Positions 24,501-35,745 of a DNA stretch of 44,899 nucleotides are shown in pieces. The stretch is from Echinostoma caproni (Eukaryota > Platyhelminthes > Trematoda > Plagiorchiida > Echinostomatidae). How positions within the stretch are numbered: the stretch's first letter is position 1; the number at the start of each line of letters is the position of its first letter. Location: assembly GCA_900618425.1 (NCBI GenBank), contig UZAN01040964.1, positions 8,082 to 52,980 on the forward strand. The letters run 5' to 3'. The notes beneath the pieces are model-generated. The model did not search any database, had not been told where the DNA came from, and saw only the letters and a program-made list of their open reading frames with translations. The position numbers were made by a program, and so were the translations under genes.

Positions 24501-24591
24501 CTTTTCAACGTATCTTACTTAATCACGCCATTACACGATAATATATATATATATATTTATATATGACTAAAACGTAAACTTTAAATTTTCC
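21581..24591. other. AT-rich stretch without recognised gene
   Basis: Frames at 22159-22441 and 23712-24098 lie on both strands and show no familiar motif. I see no repeats shared with other parts of the window, except the AT tract at the end. Confidence 0.45.
24539..24564. repeat. (AT)n microsatellite
   Basis: An almost pure AT run lies next to the 3' end of the minus-strand SINE at 24592-24790. Confidence 0.9.
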
Positions 24592-24790
24592 TTTTACTTC
24601 ATTTTATATTTGTTGAATATACACAAGTACAGTAAATTTTCAGGAAGAGGGCCGCGGCCATACAACGGCTGCCTGAGAAAACACAGAAACGTCGAAGACA
24701 GGCGGCGATGGAGCGGTCTGCACAGGGACCTCGGGCCACAACTTGATGACCTAATAACTTGGCCACCACTACCCAACAGATAAGGCTCTA
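24592..24790 (-). mobile_element. SINE family 3, copy B
   Basis: On the minus strand the tRNA-like head TGGTGGCCAAGTTATTAGG (complement of 24750-24768) is followed by a degenerate B box, a CGCCTGTCTTC block, and TGGCCGCGGCCCTCTTCCTG. The same blocks in the same order occur on the plus strand at 39115-39275. The 3' end is A-rich (CAACAAATATAAAATGAAG). It abuts the (AT)n tract at 24539-24564. Confidence 0.65.
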
Positions 24791-24854
24791 CAAGGGAAAA
24801 AGGTGAATTCAAGTCAAGTCATTACATTATTCAACAGTTTGCCGGGAGTAAGTC

Positions 24855-25188
24855 TGTGTACATTTCCTTACCATTTAAAGACGACACCTTTGCAGCGATT
24901 GTGCACAGAAGGCAATTAAATACCATCAACAAAACATTCTACACGACTAAGCTACAGACTCGAATCACATTTATATAGTTCGTTGGTGTATCTACAATTG
25001 AAAGGGTAGATTGCCCGATTCTGCTGCCGCTTTCTGCATCTACTGTTTCACCTGCTCCTGTGAAGAAATGTATGTTGGTCGCATGTCCGAGAGCCTCTGT
25101 GATCATCGTCCTGCACGGTGGAGAGGTGAGGTAATTAAGTTAATCAGAAATACGGTCGTGTTGACACTAATCACATCTATATAAACAG
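24855..25188 (+). pseudogene. Penelope-like linker and endonuclease start
   Basis: Plus-strand PLE fragment. YISLPFKDDTFAAIVHRR (from 24859) corresponds to the LPFxGDD linker block seen in the minus-strand PLE at 19.7 kb. KTFYTTKLQTRIT follows, and then in another frame the endonuclease start CIYCFTCSCEEMYVGRM (25036-25086). Degraded text equivalent to the later LVDTGH block appears near 25160 (VDTNHIYINRL). The fragment ends where the CR1-like insertion begins. The sequence differs clearly from the other PLE copies, so it represents a separate family. Frameshifts make it non-functional. Confidence 0.75.
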
Positions 25189-25189
25189 A

Positions 25190-26123
25190 CTGTAATGGGC
25201 ATCCTCACAGAAAGTTGATCCCAGACGTAGGCATAGTTCTTCGTTTGAAGAATTCACACAAGACATGCACGGTAGGGTGTTTCGTGTGTGCGTCCTCGAC
25301 CATAGTAACGCTTTTAACTCTGTTGACGGTAGCAGGCTTTTTTGTCTACTCCAAGGTGCTGGATTGGCCAATAATACCCTCTCTCTATTCCAAGATTATT
25401 TTGCTGGTAGGACACCATTCACAAAATTTCTTGGAAAAATCTCTGACTCCCTACCCGTCAACTCACGGGTGCTCCAGGGAGCAATTCTGTCCCCTTTTCT
25501 GTGCTCTTTCTATATTCCTGACTTTCCCACTAACCCAAATGATCTTCTTATGAAGTATGCTGATGATGTCACAATTGGTTCCAAATTCCAAGATGATTTC
25601 CGCTTCTCACATTGTCTAACCAATTTACCGCCTTAAACTTATGGTCTTCGTCTTCCAAGTTATCTCTCAATGCATCTGAATGTAGCAATCTCACCTTTCC
25701 GCTCGCCAAATCAGAACGGCTACATTGTTTCGAAAGAAACTGTTCTGCACCCTATATTGACAACCAGCCTGTTCTCTACAATACCTNCACTATCTGCCCA
25801 GATCTCACCTGCACCTCACATTTAACTTCTACTTCCGGAAAGATTCGACGATTGTGTTTCTCTATTTCCCGCTTGCGTTCTTTATCGCCTGTAAACATTT
25901 TACCTCTTGCGAAAGCTTCTGTAACAATATTCTGTCAGGCACCACTCACTCATTACACACAGAACTTAAACAATGCATATCCGCTTCTGGAACAAGATGT
26001 AGTTATAAACGGGTGCATGCTCGTACCACTGCCTATTGTATGTCCGTCACCCCCTAACTTTCGACATTTCTGGCTCAAAAGGCATCCGTTAGAGAAGACT
26101 ATTTCAAATTCCTACACAATTAA
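25190..26123 (+). pseudogene. CR1-like non-LTR reverse transcriptase, 5'-truncated
   Basis: The frame 25265-25636 carries the RT palm: motif A as CVLDHSNAFNSVDGSRLF, motif B region VLQGAILSPFLCSFYI (about 25470-25520), and motif C as KYADDVTIGS (25554-25583) with both Asp residues intact. A frameshift near 25620 leads to LNLWSSSSKLSLNASECSNL, and after another near 25940 the C-terminus reads HSLHTELKQCISASGTRC, KRVHARTTAYCMSV and FKFLHN with a stop at 26121-26123. Motif spellings fit the CR1/SR1 group of flatworm elements. The endonuclease and N-terminal RT are absent, as is normal for 5'-truncated insertions. The 3' end is intact with polyadenylation signal and tail. Relative to other copies here it is fairly young, with few stops. 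Confidence 0.88.
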
Positions 26124-26248
26124 TGTTCATTTTCCAACCTCATACTGCTTTGAATTGACGATGCTGTTTTTCCTCACTTTTTTTCTGACTGTATGCGATG
26201 GTAAAAGTTTCTGGAGTGGAAAAAGCTGAGAATACATTCATTGGGATG

Positions 26249-26254
26249 AATAAA
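26249..26254 (+). terminator. Polyadenylation signal of CR1-like copy
   Basis: AATAAA lies about 125 bases after the stop codon and 8 bases before the short tandem tail, as expected for the 3' end of a non-LTR element. Confidence 0.6.
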
Positions 26255-26261
26255 GCGATTT

Positions 26262-26286
26262 TTGACTTGACTTGACTTGACTAGAC
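26262..26286 (+). repeat. (TTGAC)n 3' tail of CR1-like copy
   Basis: Four TTGAC units and one TAGAC variant. CR1-type elements end in short tandem repeats rather than poly(A), so this marks the 3' border of the insertion. Confidence 0.8.
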
Positions 26287-26429
26287 TTAAAATTCCATGG
26301 AAAACTGGTGGGGTTTCGTAATAAGTGAAAATCTACACTCTTGATGTAGATTTACATAACAAAAATGTATTTGAACTTAACTCACAATGAGTTTCCTTTA
26401 TTCACAACTTAGTATGATGTACCGCGGAT

Positions 26430-26655
26430 GGAGTTAATTCCGTAGTCACGAGGACCTACGGTTAGATGATCGAAACCGGTAACCTAAGTCCTGGGACTTG
26501 GGATGGCGAACCACGTAAGGCCTGGCTAGTAAGTGTGAATGTCAGCAAAGCTGACAACCACCAAAGTTGGGTTGCGTGCTTGCGGGGCTCGAACCTCGGA
26601 CCCTAGGGTGCGAAGCACGCGGATTACGGCTAGAAAACCATTGCATCATTTCCGG
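26430..26655 (-). mobile_element. SINE family 2, copy A
   Basis: On the minus strand the tRNA-like head has an A-box-like AATGGTTTTCTAGCCG and the B box GGTTCGAGCCCC (complement of 26584-26595). The body holds CCAACTTTGGTGGTTGTCAG and CTTTGCTGAC, and the tail has GGACTTAGGTTACCGGTTT (complement of about 26472-26490). Body and tail match the minus-strand copy at 40750-40970. Confidence 0.7.
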
Positions 26656-26659
26656 GAAG

Positions 26660-27782
26660 CTTTGCGGTATAGATAAGACTCGAACGCACGTCTTCCGAGG
26701 TGATTATTTGGGGACGTTACCACCGGAGTACCAAGGGCTAATGACTAAAATATATGAACAGCAAATTTTCTGTTGCAACCAAGGTACGGAACATATGCTG
26801 TACCTACTTTACAATGAAGAGAAATGAAGTGAAGCGTATCATCATCCTTAATATTTCTCCGGGAAAAGTTTAGATAGTCAGCGTAACCATATTTGGAATG
26901 CGAAGTTGGCAATCATCCTACCAAATGTGGTAGCTGTTTATGTTCAACTCAAGAAATTAATAATTCATTTAACAATAATTGGCCTTTTCTTATTTTAATT
27001 TCACAAGGACAACCAAGATGCACATTTTCGTTGTGTGTTGTTTATCTGTATAGTAAGTACTTGGTCAACATGTATGCCTGTAAGTGGCCCAAACACACAC
27101 GCATATCCGGTGGCCCCCTACCACCGATGGTGCATAGTGAGCGTGCTGTAGTCACGGAAATTCCGTTCGGTATTAGTGTAATAAATGTGTCCTTGTCACC
27201 AATCATCTGGTGGCCGTTGGGTCCCGGTGAAAGGGGGAACACTACAGGGTTGGTATGTGCTGTTGTCTGCCAAGGTACTACAACGTAACTGCTGTATCCT
27301 TGCCTCAGAAATGCTACTTCTGTGGTTGAAAATGAACATTGGATCCAACGTTATGCAATTCTATAGTCTAGATGTGATACAACCAGTTAGTGCGGTTTCC
27401 ATACGAGACTGTTTTCAAACTACACCTTTACCCATTAAGCTTTACGTTCGGCCTCGACCCACAACCCTTTAGCCACAACGCACGATACCTTAGTCACTAA
27501 TTGTAGTCCTTTAGCCTCGAATCACAAAATATAATCAAATCACAGTACACTAGTCAGATCCAAACGCATCCGAATACATACTCTGAGATCAAGAAATGTT
27601 GAAAAAAATTATTTTCTACAATTGTTGATTTTGCAAAGTTTGTTTGGGAACGAGAATGTGTGACGATCGAATGTTGCATCTACATGTTGATTGGAGAACG
27701 TTTAACCGATGCGCCCGTATCGTCAGACCATTTTGCACAGCTCTTGCAGCTTGAGTTGTTGTCAGTATGACGGAATGCTGGT
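26660..27782. other. No recognised gene
   Basis: Overlapping frames on both strands at 26893-27288 show no known domain. Confidence 0.4.
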
Positions 27783-28259
27783 TTGCGGCCACAACCGAGG
27801 AGTGATAAACACCATAGTCATTATGTCAAATGTTGCAGCGTTATCAAACTGATGGTAGTAGTAGTAGGAGTGTATTATTGTGAAAAATGGTTATTCTCCT
27901 CAGCATGCTTATTTATCCACTTTTACAGTTTGTGGTATCTCTTCCAGATTTATTCTAGGGCTGTTAAATGCAAAAACAATATACATTTGAGACTGTTACT
28001 CACAGGAGTACCGAATGTTATACCGATACACTCAAGCGGTACGAGATGTGCAAAATTGTTTGACGACACGGGCACACTGGTTCAACCTTCTCCAGCATTC
28101 GATCCCCATATCTTCTTGTTTCTTAAAAATGTTTGCAACATCAACAGTTGTGGAAGACAATTTTTTCAACATCTGGTGACCTCTTATGATCCGACTCGTC
28201 TACAGCGCTATGATTACAGTTTGTGCTTCGAAGCTAAAGGACTACGGGTCACCGGCTAA
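27783..28259 (+). other. Open frame of 158 codons, possible terminal exon
   Basis: The frame is open to a TAA at 28257. Inside it, TTGTGGTATCTCTTCCAG (about 27931-27948) is a good splice-acceptor-like sequence. The 100 codons after it are rich in ordinary coding residues, with four Cys and text such as TRCAKLFDDTGTLVQPSPAF and SYDPTRLQRYDYSLCFEAKG. I recognise no family. It could be the last exon of a cellular gene, but about one frame this long is expected by chance in the window. Confidence 0.25.
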
Positions 28260-29934
28260 AACTTGATAAAACTTGATGGGAAAAGGTGCAGGTGTTGTGA
28301 TTCGTTGGTGTATCTCTTGTACAATATTTAAAAGGAAGAGCAAGAGTCTGAGTCGGAAGAAAAATGGTATCCAAGAAGAATGAGGCAAGGGTTATGTTAC
28401 GGTGCGAAGGGCTCTTAAGTAGACCGGANAACCATTTCTTGAACATACAATTACATTCTACGAATGTCAAGACTTTTGGTTCACATCTTTCTCCTGAAGA
28501 AATAATTATCATTATGAAAACGAGTCGGTGAGCGAACAATTGTTTTCGGATATTCCTAGTCATGCTCTTACATATCATACAGTGAAAAAAAATTATTACA
28601 TAACGATAGCCATTGGCTCATTTCAAGGTCAATATTCGGAGGTAGGCAGTGATGGGTGTGTGTATGTTTGTGTGTGTGTCGATGGGTGGGTCGGAGGGAG
28701 TTTAATGTGACCTTTAACCACTTGGGTCAAGTGACACGTCATGTTCCGTCTTGGTTTTCACACACGGTCAAGGCAATTGGACTGCCTGCACCAAACGCTT
28801 TTGGACACACAGATCGGGAAACTGGAAAACTGGAAAGAACCTCCAAGCCGTCCAGAGCAATGCATTTTCCGGTGAATATTGGTCAAGTTTCTGACCAAAT
28901 GTTCCCGCGTTTATTTCATCCCAAGGGGTGAATTCATGTTTGTTTTGATGGTTTCATTTGTGAGATTTGATCCAACTGTACGTGTGTGACTCGTTCCGGT
29001 GTGGCCAAAATCCTGTTGTTTTTCAAACTTCAGTGCATTATTTCTATGTGCCTGTCTAATGGACCCTCAGTCATACGGATTTCAACGGCGTATGATTTAA
29101 TCTTTTTCTGGTTTCATGTTTTCACACACATAAAAGCATATCGTACCTGAGAAGGGTGGATCTCGGTAGGTTTGAGAACTATTCTGTCTCTTTTGCATGC
29201 CGACAAACTAAGGCATGACGGAGTACAGGTTCTCGGACCGCTTTGAAATGATTATTGTATTTTGGAATCGAATCCGATTGGTTCCTTTTTTGTCGAGCGG
29301 ATCGGAGTTAGAAACTCATATCTCGCCAGTGGTATCAACCCAAGCACCGTGGTGGTCATCATGTGGAAAAAGTGATATGAAAATGAATGGTTTGCGATCA
29401 GCTGAAAGCAAAAAATGATCAATCCAAATACATTTTGTCGGTTATTTCAAAAGCATTCGTTTTATGGCTGCGCATAAAAAACGGACAACTTGAAAACTGT
29501 AGACATATAAGTGCGTCAACTACGGCCAGTTGTGATAAGCTTTTAAACCGATCTCGTTACAACTAGGTAAACCAAAAGACGTGCGGTTGTGGCAGACGTG
29601 TATTGAAGGGTACCGGTACAGCTCGAACGAAAATTTGCATTAGGGCACGAAAGCAACCAGGACCAACAAGGAGCGCGATAATGTGCAAGACGATCGAAAA
29701 GAGAAAAATGGGTCTTCTTGTGAAGGGGTACAGTTTATATCAACCGTTGAAACTGTTGATACTGGGATAGAAATGTGAACATGCAGCGAGATTGTATGGG
29801 AAAAGTGATGTTCGAAAACATGTCTGATATTGTCCGAATTTCACCGAACCCTGTGGTGCTCACACTAGGGACCAAAGACGGTGAGATAGCATGTACACTA
29901 TTTTAAAAGTCTTTGCCTCGCCTACCCCCTCTCC
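28260..29934. other. No recognised gene
   Basis: Contains a GT-rich stretch at 28656-28680 and scattered short frames. A single N lies at 28429. No repeat copy was recognised. Confidence 0.4.
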
Positions 29935-30314
29935 NNNNNNNNNNNNNNNNNNNNNNNNNNNNNNNNNNNNNNNNNNNNNNNNNNNNNNNNNNNNNNNNNN
30001 NNNNNNNNNNNNNNNNNNNNNNNNNNNNNNNNNNNNNNNNNNNNNNNNNNNNNNNNNNNNNNNNNNNNNNNNNNNNNNNNNNNNNNNNNNNNNNNNNNNN
30101 NNNNNNNNNNNNNNNNNNNNNNNNNNNNNNNNNNNNNNNNNNNNNNNNNNNNNNNNNNNNNNNNNNNNNNNNNNNNNNNNNNNNNNNNNNNNNNNNNNNN
30201 NNNNNNNNNNNNNNNNNNNNNNNNNNNNNNNNNNNNNNNNNNNNNNNNNNNNNNNNNNNNNNNNNNNNNNNNNNNNNNNNNNNNNNNNNNNNNNNNNNNN
30301 NNNNNNNNNNNNNN
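29935..30314. other. Assembly gap, 380 N
   Basis: A run of 380 N. Open frames that cross it are meaningless. The flanks are C-rich (CCTACCCCCTCTCC and TTACCCCCCCCTCC), which may be why assembly failed. Confidence 0.99.
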
Positions 30315-32285
30315 GCGTTTATGCTCCGTTTACCCCCCCCTCCTCACCAGAATCCATAGAACATTAGCAGTTTGTGTACATGTCACGCAGCACAACGGTT
30401 CACAATATGGGCAAAACATATCAACTGTGCTTGAAAAGAACTCTAAATGGATGTGAAATGCTTTTAGGGCCTGTCTAAATGGATGGGAAAGATGACCGGA
30501 TTTCAGGAAACGCAGTAGACGGTAATGGTTAGCAGGAACTATTAATCACGGAATGCGGTGAGCCCAAGCCGAGATTATCCAACCTTTGGAAACGGCTTTC
30601 TTACAGTCGCTGGTCTTTTGTAGGGCAAGATTTGTGCCCATCCAATGCACGCGTCTCCACGATTCTCGGAATTTTTCAAAATGCATTCAAATGAAGTTTG
30701 TGAGATGGCCAGTAGTACAATGGTCAAATGTTGTTGAACAATAGGTAAGCTACTGTCTGTTGTCTTAATTCTGTAAAGGTAGAAAATTTATAATTGCCAA
30801 TATCTTCCGTGTGTCCCCATGGACCGTTCCGCCTTTGTTCCTCCTTTTCAAATAGCTCACTAACTGCCTATTGCTGAGCTAGTTACACTAGCTTCATAAC
30901 AATCTATACCGCAATCATTTGAAAATGATCTCAACTCTATTAGTCCCATATTGCCACCCGACATTGCACTTGCTTTGAAGAATCGATTTGCAAAGTTTGC
31001 TCAACCCAGTGAACCTAGTGACCGCATTTGGGCAGTGCCAAAATACAAACAATCCCTGTTTACAAAATGCTGATCAAACACTCTTTTCAGAAATGCGAAG
31101 TGCGTAAACAACTTGAAATGTTTTTGTGCCTCCAGTTATCAACTTTGCATTCAACTGGCTATCCCAATTTCGAGCCTGTCACCACAAGTTTAGGCTATTC
31201 TCTTCGGGTACAATGCCAGAGGAACAACAGATAAGCCGGATAACTCTGTGCGGCTGACCAATTGGTACAAAAATACAACCATGACAACCAAACCCGCGGC
31301 ATCATTCAGTTTCCTCTAAAAGTGCAAACGAGATCTTGCTAAGCAAAGCAATTACAGAATAGTAAAAACGGGGCGCACTACTGCACCTGACCGGCTGACG
31401 ATTTCACGCACGTCCATGTGTACATGCAACTCAGCTTGCTGCAAAACAAAGTCTCCTCTCAATGTGCGACTACTGTTGCCCTGTAATGGAGAACACATTG
31501 ACAGCTTGATTACGCATTATCCAAGCACGAAAGTCAAACAACAAACAGCTGTATTGTACACGATACCCCGATTGCGTTCCAGCTGTTCAGCACTTTGTTA
31601 TGAACTTGGTCACGACGGATGCTGGATGACTCAGGTGCATCTCTGTGTACTTGCTTAATTGGTCCCGTCTACGCATATGGCTCATGAATGATATCGAGCT
31701 GACCGCGATGTCATTGTGTAGCACGCCTAGCACCAACAAAAACCAAATGACCCAATTGTCGATTTTGACAATATGATGAGGGAAAGATCGATGTGCTGCA
31801 TGCTGGGCGCCTACCATGGATGCAGCTCACATGAAAATTTGTGGTTATCATGGTGAAAAATGTCAGTATCATCGGTTGGTCCGTTCCAATTCGAGATATG
31901 CACACTGTTGTAAATATCTGTCATACTTCGACATCGTGTTTAATGATCGATTGGTGAGCCAAAATGGGTTCGCTCATTACTGAGCCAAGGTTCTCGTAGA
32001 TAATCAATTTTTCTTAGCCTTTGTTTACGTCCATGTATGATTTATAGATACAGTGATGAAAAAAGACGAANACGACGGATATCACTGCGGATAAGCAAGT
32101 GTTGACAGAAGATCTTTCAAGTAGAAAATTGATACTTTATAATGAAGCATTTTAGCTGAATATGAGGTTTCTATGCATCGAATGGAATTGTAAAGCGAGA
32201 ACGCGTTTTAGCGTCACCAAGATAAATATCAACTGGCAGAAAATATGTACAGACATGAGAACATTATCCAAGGTGAAGGTCAACT
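30315..32285. other. No recognised gene
   Basis: A plus-strand stretch at 30915-31070 reads like coding text (SISPILPPDIALALKNRFAK), but it matches no family I know and is broken by stops. One N lies at 32071. Confidence 0.4.
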
Positions 32286-32289
32286 TTTC

Positions 32290-33110
32290 GTTGTTGATGG
32301 GTAAGCGTGCAAGGTAGGGTATAGGTGAATTTCGCTCAGCGTTTACTCCAGACGAGACTTGGTGAGATGGGAACTACAACGTGTCAGTTCTGCGTGCAAC
32401 GGGTAGTCAAGATCTGTTAGGCATCTGTCCGCAAATTTCGCACAGGTAGTTGCGTGATACTCTGAAAGCTTTACAGTTAGCTCATTCACAGGAATAGAAG
32501 AAACGCGGCTAATAAGGATTAGACTGCGACGTAATACTTTGAAATCCTGTTTGAGGCACCTCAGTTTACCGATGCAGTTGGGGATGTGGGTTGATGGCTG
32601 TTTTTAGTTACATCACTAAATTTCATAGAGTTCACCCTGGATAAAGGACTGTTATTCATCAATGCGTGCTCTGTCAGATATGAAAAGCTTGCAAAGCCAT
32701 ATAATCACTCAACGCATTTCCTGGGGTTTACAGTTAGTCCCAATGAGGATGAGAATAAGTGAATGTGATCCAGATCGGAGTAAGAGGAAATGGGTTGGCA
32801 CAGCACGGCGTCATATGCATATTTCAAAATACGTGCAGCAGAAACAAAAGGAATCTCACAAGTGTACAAGGAAAATAAATATGAGGATAGCACAGCTCTT
32901 TGAAGAACTCCTGGAGTTGTTGACTAGGTATTTCGATGAAGTATTTTTACCCAGTAAAATAGTTGAATAGCCAAGCTTACAATTGCTCGGGTTATTCAAA
33001 CGATCCCAGTTTTTTTCCAAGAACTTTGATCGAGGCATAGAATCAAATGCTTTCATGTTATTGCCTCACAGAATTCCCACAGCCACACTTTTGTATACCG
33101 TAGTGTCGCA
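32290..33110 (-). pseudogene. CR1-like non-LTR reverse transcriptase remnant
   Basis: Minus-strand RT. LWEFCEAIT (about 33080) is followed directly by KAFDSMPRSKFLEK (from 33053), the motif A region, with a short deletion between. Then SKYLVNNSRSSSK and, after a frameshift, SSYLFSLYTCEIPFVSA (about 32890). Motif C is KYAYDAVLC (about 32815), where the first Asp of YADD is Tyr. SLGLTVNPRKCVE follows. The C-terminal region is decayed: VLRRSLILISRVSSIPV, then YHATTCAKFADRCLTDLDYP (about 32430). No 3' tail was found. It belongs to the same broad group as the copies at 6.3 and 25.2 kb but is a different, older element. Confidence 0.82.
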
Positions 33111-34250
33111 CGAACTATTGGGAACACATCAACTAGTTTCCAGCTCATTCAAAGCGATTAGGATTAATCGCGGTTTCCTCGAATATTGCTGTGAATCGTC
33201 TACCGCACCAGAAGATGTGGGAATTATGCTGGTATATCATGTTGAGTGTGGAGAAGCATGATACATCTGTGGGGCGTGAGAAAATTGTATTGAATAGATC
33301 TGGCATCCTTAGACAAGAGTTTGCAATCACTGAGACACGGATTAAGAACATCAAACTGATGCGGATTTGAATGGATAGAAACTTTTCAAACAGATCAAAC
33401 TTAATTCTACTGATCAAACATATGAAATTCTCAAGGATATGATTCGTGAAATCGATCGATGCAAGACGTTACGGAGAATAAGGTTTCAGTTTGAAAACGT
33501 TGGCAACCTTTTCAAAGTGAAAAACGCACGTGAGTAAAAGCTACGGAATAAAAGAAGCCCAAATTAAACTGTGACAGTGGATTTTCCATTCGCGACCCTT
33601 TACTAAGATACTACCAGATCCTAAAATATTGTTATTGCAAGCGTCAACTTGCGGCATCTAGTCAGTCATGTATGTTACTGTACGAAGAGTGTACAGAATA
33701 TCATCTTTTCTTGCCTATCTGTCATTTTGTGCACGATTCTCATGATTGTATCAGGCTGAGCTGCTGCCATTCGTTCCTTGATAGGAAATCCGGAAATTGT
33801 AAGAATTTGTACTCATTGACACGCTTGGAAACTGTCTATATCCGGTGGGGTGGAGGATAGCGGCATAGCGAATTTCAATCTAAAACCACATCCTCAGAGA
33901 TAAACCGCTTTCGATACCAACTGAAATTCAACACTCTCTGCCCTAACACACTAGTATTGCTATACCTCCGCATACACTGACATAGTTTGGAATCTAACTT
34001 GTTTATTGGACAATTCATGTACTGAGAGGCATTTTCTGATAGGGCCGTTCCTGAGGGATACATAAAACTGGTTTTCGAGCGAGATTGATTTTAGTTCACC
34101 TTGAGGATATCGCAGTTTCCGAGCTTGACAGGTCAATGACGCGAACGACGCTTTTTTACATACAAGTATTTGGTTAAATTTGGTCTGAGAATGGATATAA
34201 TGTATACTAGGGGTCAGAACGCGATGAAAATGTTTTCGTTAAGACAGACA
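33111..34250. other. No recognised gene
   Basis: The minus frame 33145-33417 lies just upstream of the CR1-like remnant and may be its decayed N-terminal part, but shows no clear motif. Beyond 33420 nothing stands out. Confidence 0.4.
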
Positions 34251-34254
34251 AACA

Positions 34255-34301
34255 GCACTGGACAGGTGTTTTGTCCAGTTGTTGAGACTTGTCATCAGTG
34301 C
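34255..34301 (-). ncRNA. Type I hammerhead ribozyme, copy 2
   Basis: The minus strand reads GCA then CTGATGA (complement of 34292-34298), a stem II region GTC...GAC, AAAAC in place of GAAAC, a very short stem III, cleavage triplet GTC (34261-34263) and CAGTGC (34255-34260). GCACTG and CAGTGC are perfectly complementary, but CTG is shared with the core, so one CTG triplet has been lost compared with the copies at 15.08 and 35.68 kb. Two bases are inserted after CTGATGA. Probably inactive. Confidence 0.6.
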
Positions 34302-34518
34302 GTACATTTTGGTTCCCGGTCATGACTTAAACCACAAACATCGGGGTTGGGACTTCAAACCTCTAGTCCCGAGCTACACGATTGACGTGCATTACCTCGT
34401 GCGACTGGGTCAATCACTTTCATAGCCTCCCAAGGAGTGAAACCCACAACCAAGACCATCAAGAGTGTGTTTGGTGCCTCTGAACAATCGAATGCTCTAA
34501 TCCAAGCTTCATACACCG
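34255..34518 (-). mobile_element. tRNA-headed hammerhead SINE, family 1 copy 2
   Basis: The most complete copy, read on the minus strand. A 5' module (GCTTGGATTAGAGCATTCG, AGGCACCAAACAC, GTGGGTTTCACTCCTTGG) leads to GTGATTGACCCAGTCGCACG. The tRNA-like A-box region follows (TAGCTCGGGACTAGAGG, complement of 34360-34376), then a decayed B box (GGTTTAAGTC, in 34321-34333) and the hammerhead core at 34255-34301. The 5' module also occurs, inverted, at 15176-15290. Confidence 0.7.
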
Positions 34519-35589
34519 AAATGTATATAAAGTCCTTTAGGAGTCCAGAAACCGACAGAGAGAGAATGAGGACAGTTTCCGACGTCCAGCTTCATCGAAA
34601 AGGCGATTTCAAACAACATTATCATCTACAAGAACGTTCTAAAAAGGGAGATTATCAATCCAGAGAGCGAAAATAACACCCGGTTTCCTGAGGATATTTT
34701 TAGGTATACCCGAATGCGTTCTTCCCGGAGTGGGGACGGGGGAGAGGAATTCTGCCTCCCGTAATTTATGCTTTGTGCCCCATACGAAAGTTAAACTGTG
34801 TACTTTGCATCAAATAAGCTCAGCAACAGGAAAATTTCAAATAAGAAGAAGCTCATATGGTCTCGAAAGGATATCACAAACGGATGAACTTTAGGTATAG
34901 GAGACATTGTACAAAAGAAATAACAGATGATATCCCGGGTAATGTCTTTAGGCATTTCAGCACATTTGATGTAATCGATAGGGTTAATAACACAATAATT
35001 GATTTCTTATTAGTAAAGCGCACAATCATGAGATAGATTCATAATTATCTGATTATTATGAGATGATGAACGAATTCCAGGTCTTGCGAATAAAAAAAAT
35101 AGTTCAGTTGTCCAATCGCATCCAGTTGTTTTCATTAAGTCATGGGCGCCATGTTTAAGTGCTAAGTAGATGTAAGATTCAATTTCAAAAAATCTACAAC
35201 AATGACTGGAAAGTAAACTCAATTAATTGGTGGAATTTCGTTTGGACAAAAAGCATTGAAGCAATTGTTGTACACTTCCAATGCCCCATTGAGATTATCT
35301 TGCTTGAGCAAAATGTGTGGAACGTGGGATATAAATGAGGAAAACTTTTCGGTTGCAGGCATATCAGAAATGTTCCGGAACAAGCTAGAAAACATGAAGT
35401 TTGTCTAAGTGCGTCCTATGCAGAACTATGTCATGAAACTGTGAGAAATTCAATGTGCTAATCATTTAAGTTCGTGTTCGCTTACAATTTCTGTACCTCA
35501 CAATTGATGTGGGTTTCCAAGGTGAATTCGTCGTGTACATGGCAAACGAACCTTGAACTGAGAAGCCGGTGCAAAGTGTAAATGGAAAA
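34519..35589. other. No recognised gene
   Basis: Nothing recognisable on either strand. Confidence 0.45.
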
Positions 35590-35591
35590 GG

Positions 35592-35745
35592 AAAAAGGGT
35601 GTCCGAGTGGGTAGTATGCTTGCGTTCTGCCCATGAGGTCCCTGGTTCGATCCCCAGTTGGGTCGATGTATTCGCTCTCTGCTGATGAGACCCAACCAGG
35701 TCTAAACGGTTGTCCAGTGCTCTCTAGCGCTCAGTTCACGCTTCA
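35592..35745 (+). mobile_element. tRNA-headed hammerhead SINE, copy 3
   Basis: The plus strand has an A box TGTCCGAGTGGGTAG (35600-35614), a B box GGTTCGATCCC (35644-35654) and a hammerhead core at 35676-35720. The head looks like a Leu/Ser-type tRNA and differs strongly from the heads of copies 1 and 2, while the hammerhead and its distance from the B box are alike. This suggests different tRNA heads joined to one ribozyme module. Confidence 0.7.
35676..35720 (+). ncRNA. Type I hammerhead ribozyme, copy 3
   Basis: The best-preserved core in the window: stem I strand ending CTCTG before CTGATGAG (35682-35689), stem II GACC/GGTC (35689-35692 with 35699-35702), CTAAAC (35702-35707) in place of CGAAAC, a minimal stem III, GTC (35712-35714) and CAGTGC (35715-35720). 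Only one core base departs from consensus, and stem I has an internal mismatch. Confidence 0.72.

Noticed and set aside
29891..30367. Open frames crossing the 380-N gap
   Set aside because: They exist only because N codons are not read as stops.
35592..35665. Possible functional tRNA gene
   Set aside because: A and B boxes fit, but acceptor and anticodon stems do not pair and a hammerhead follows directly; this is a SINE head. The same applies to the heads at 15.0, 26.6, 39.1, 40.9 and 42.1 kb.
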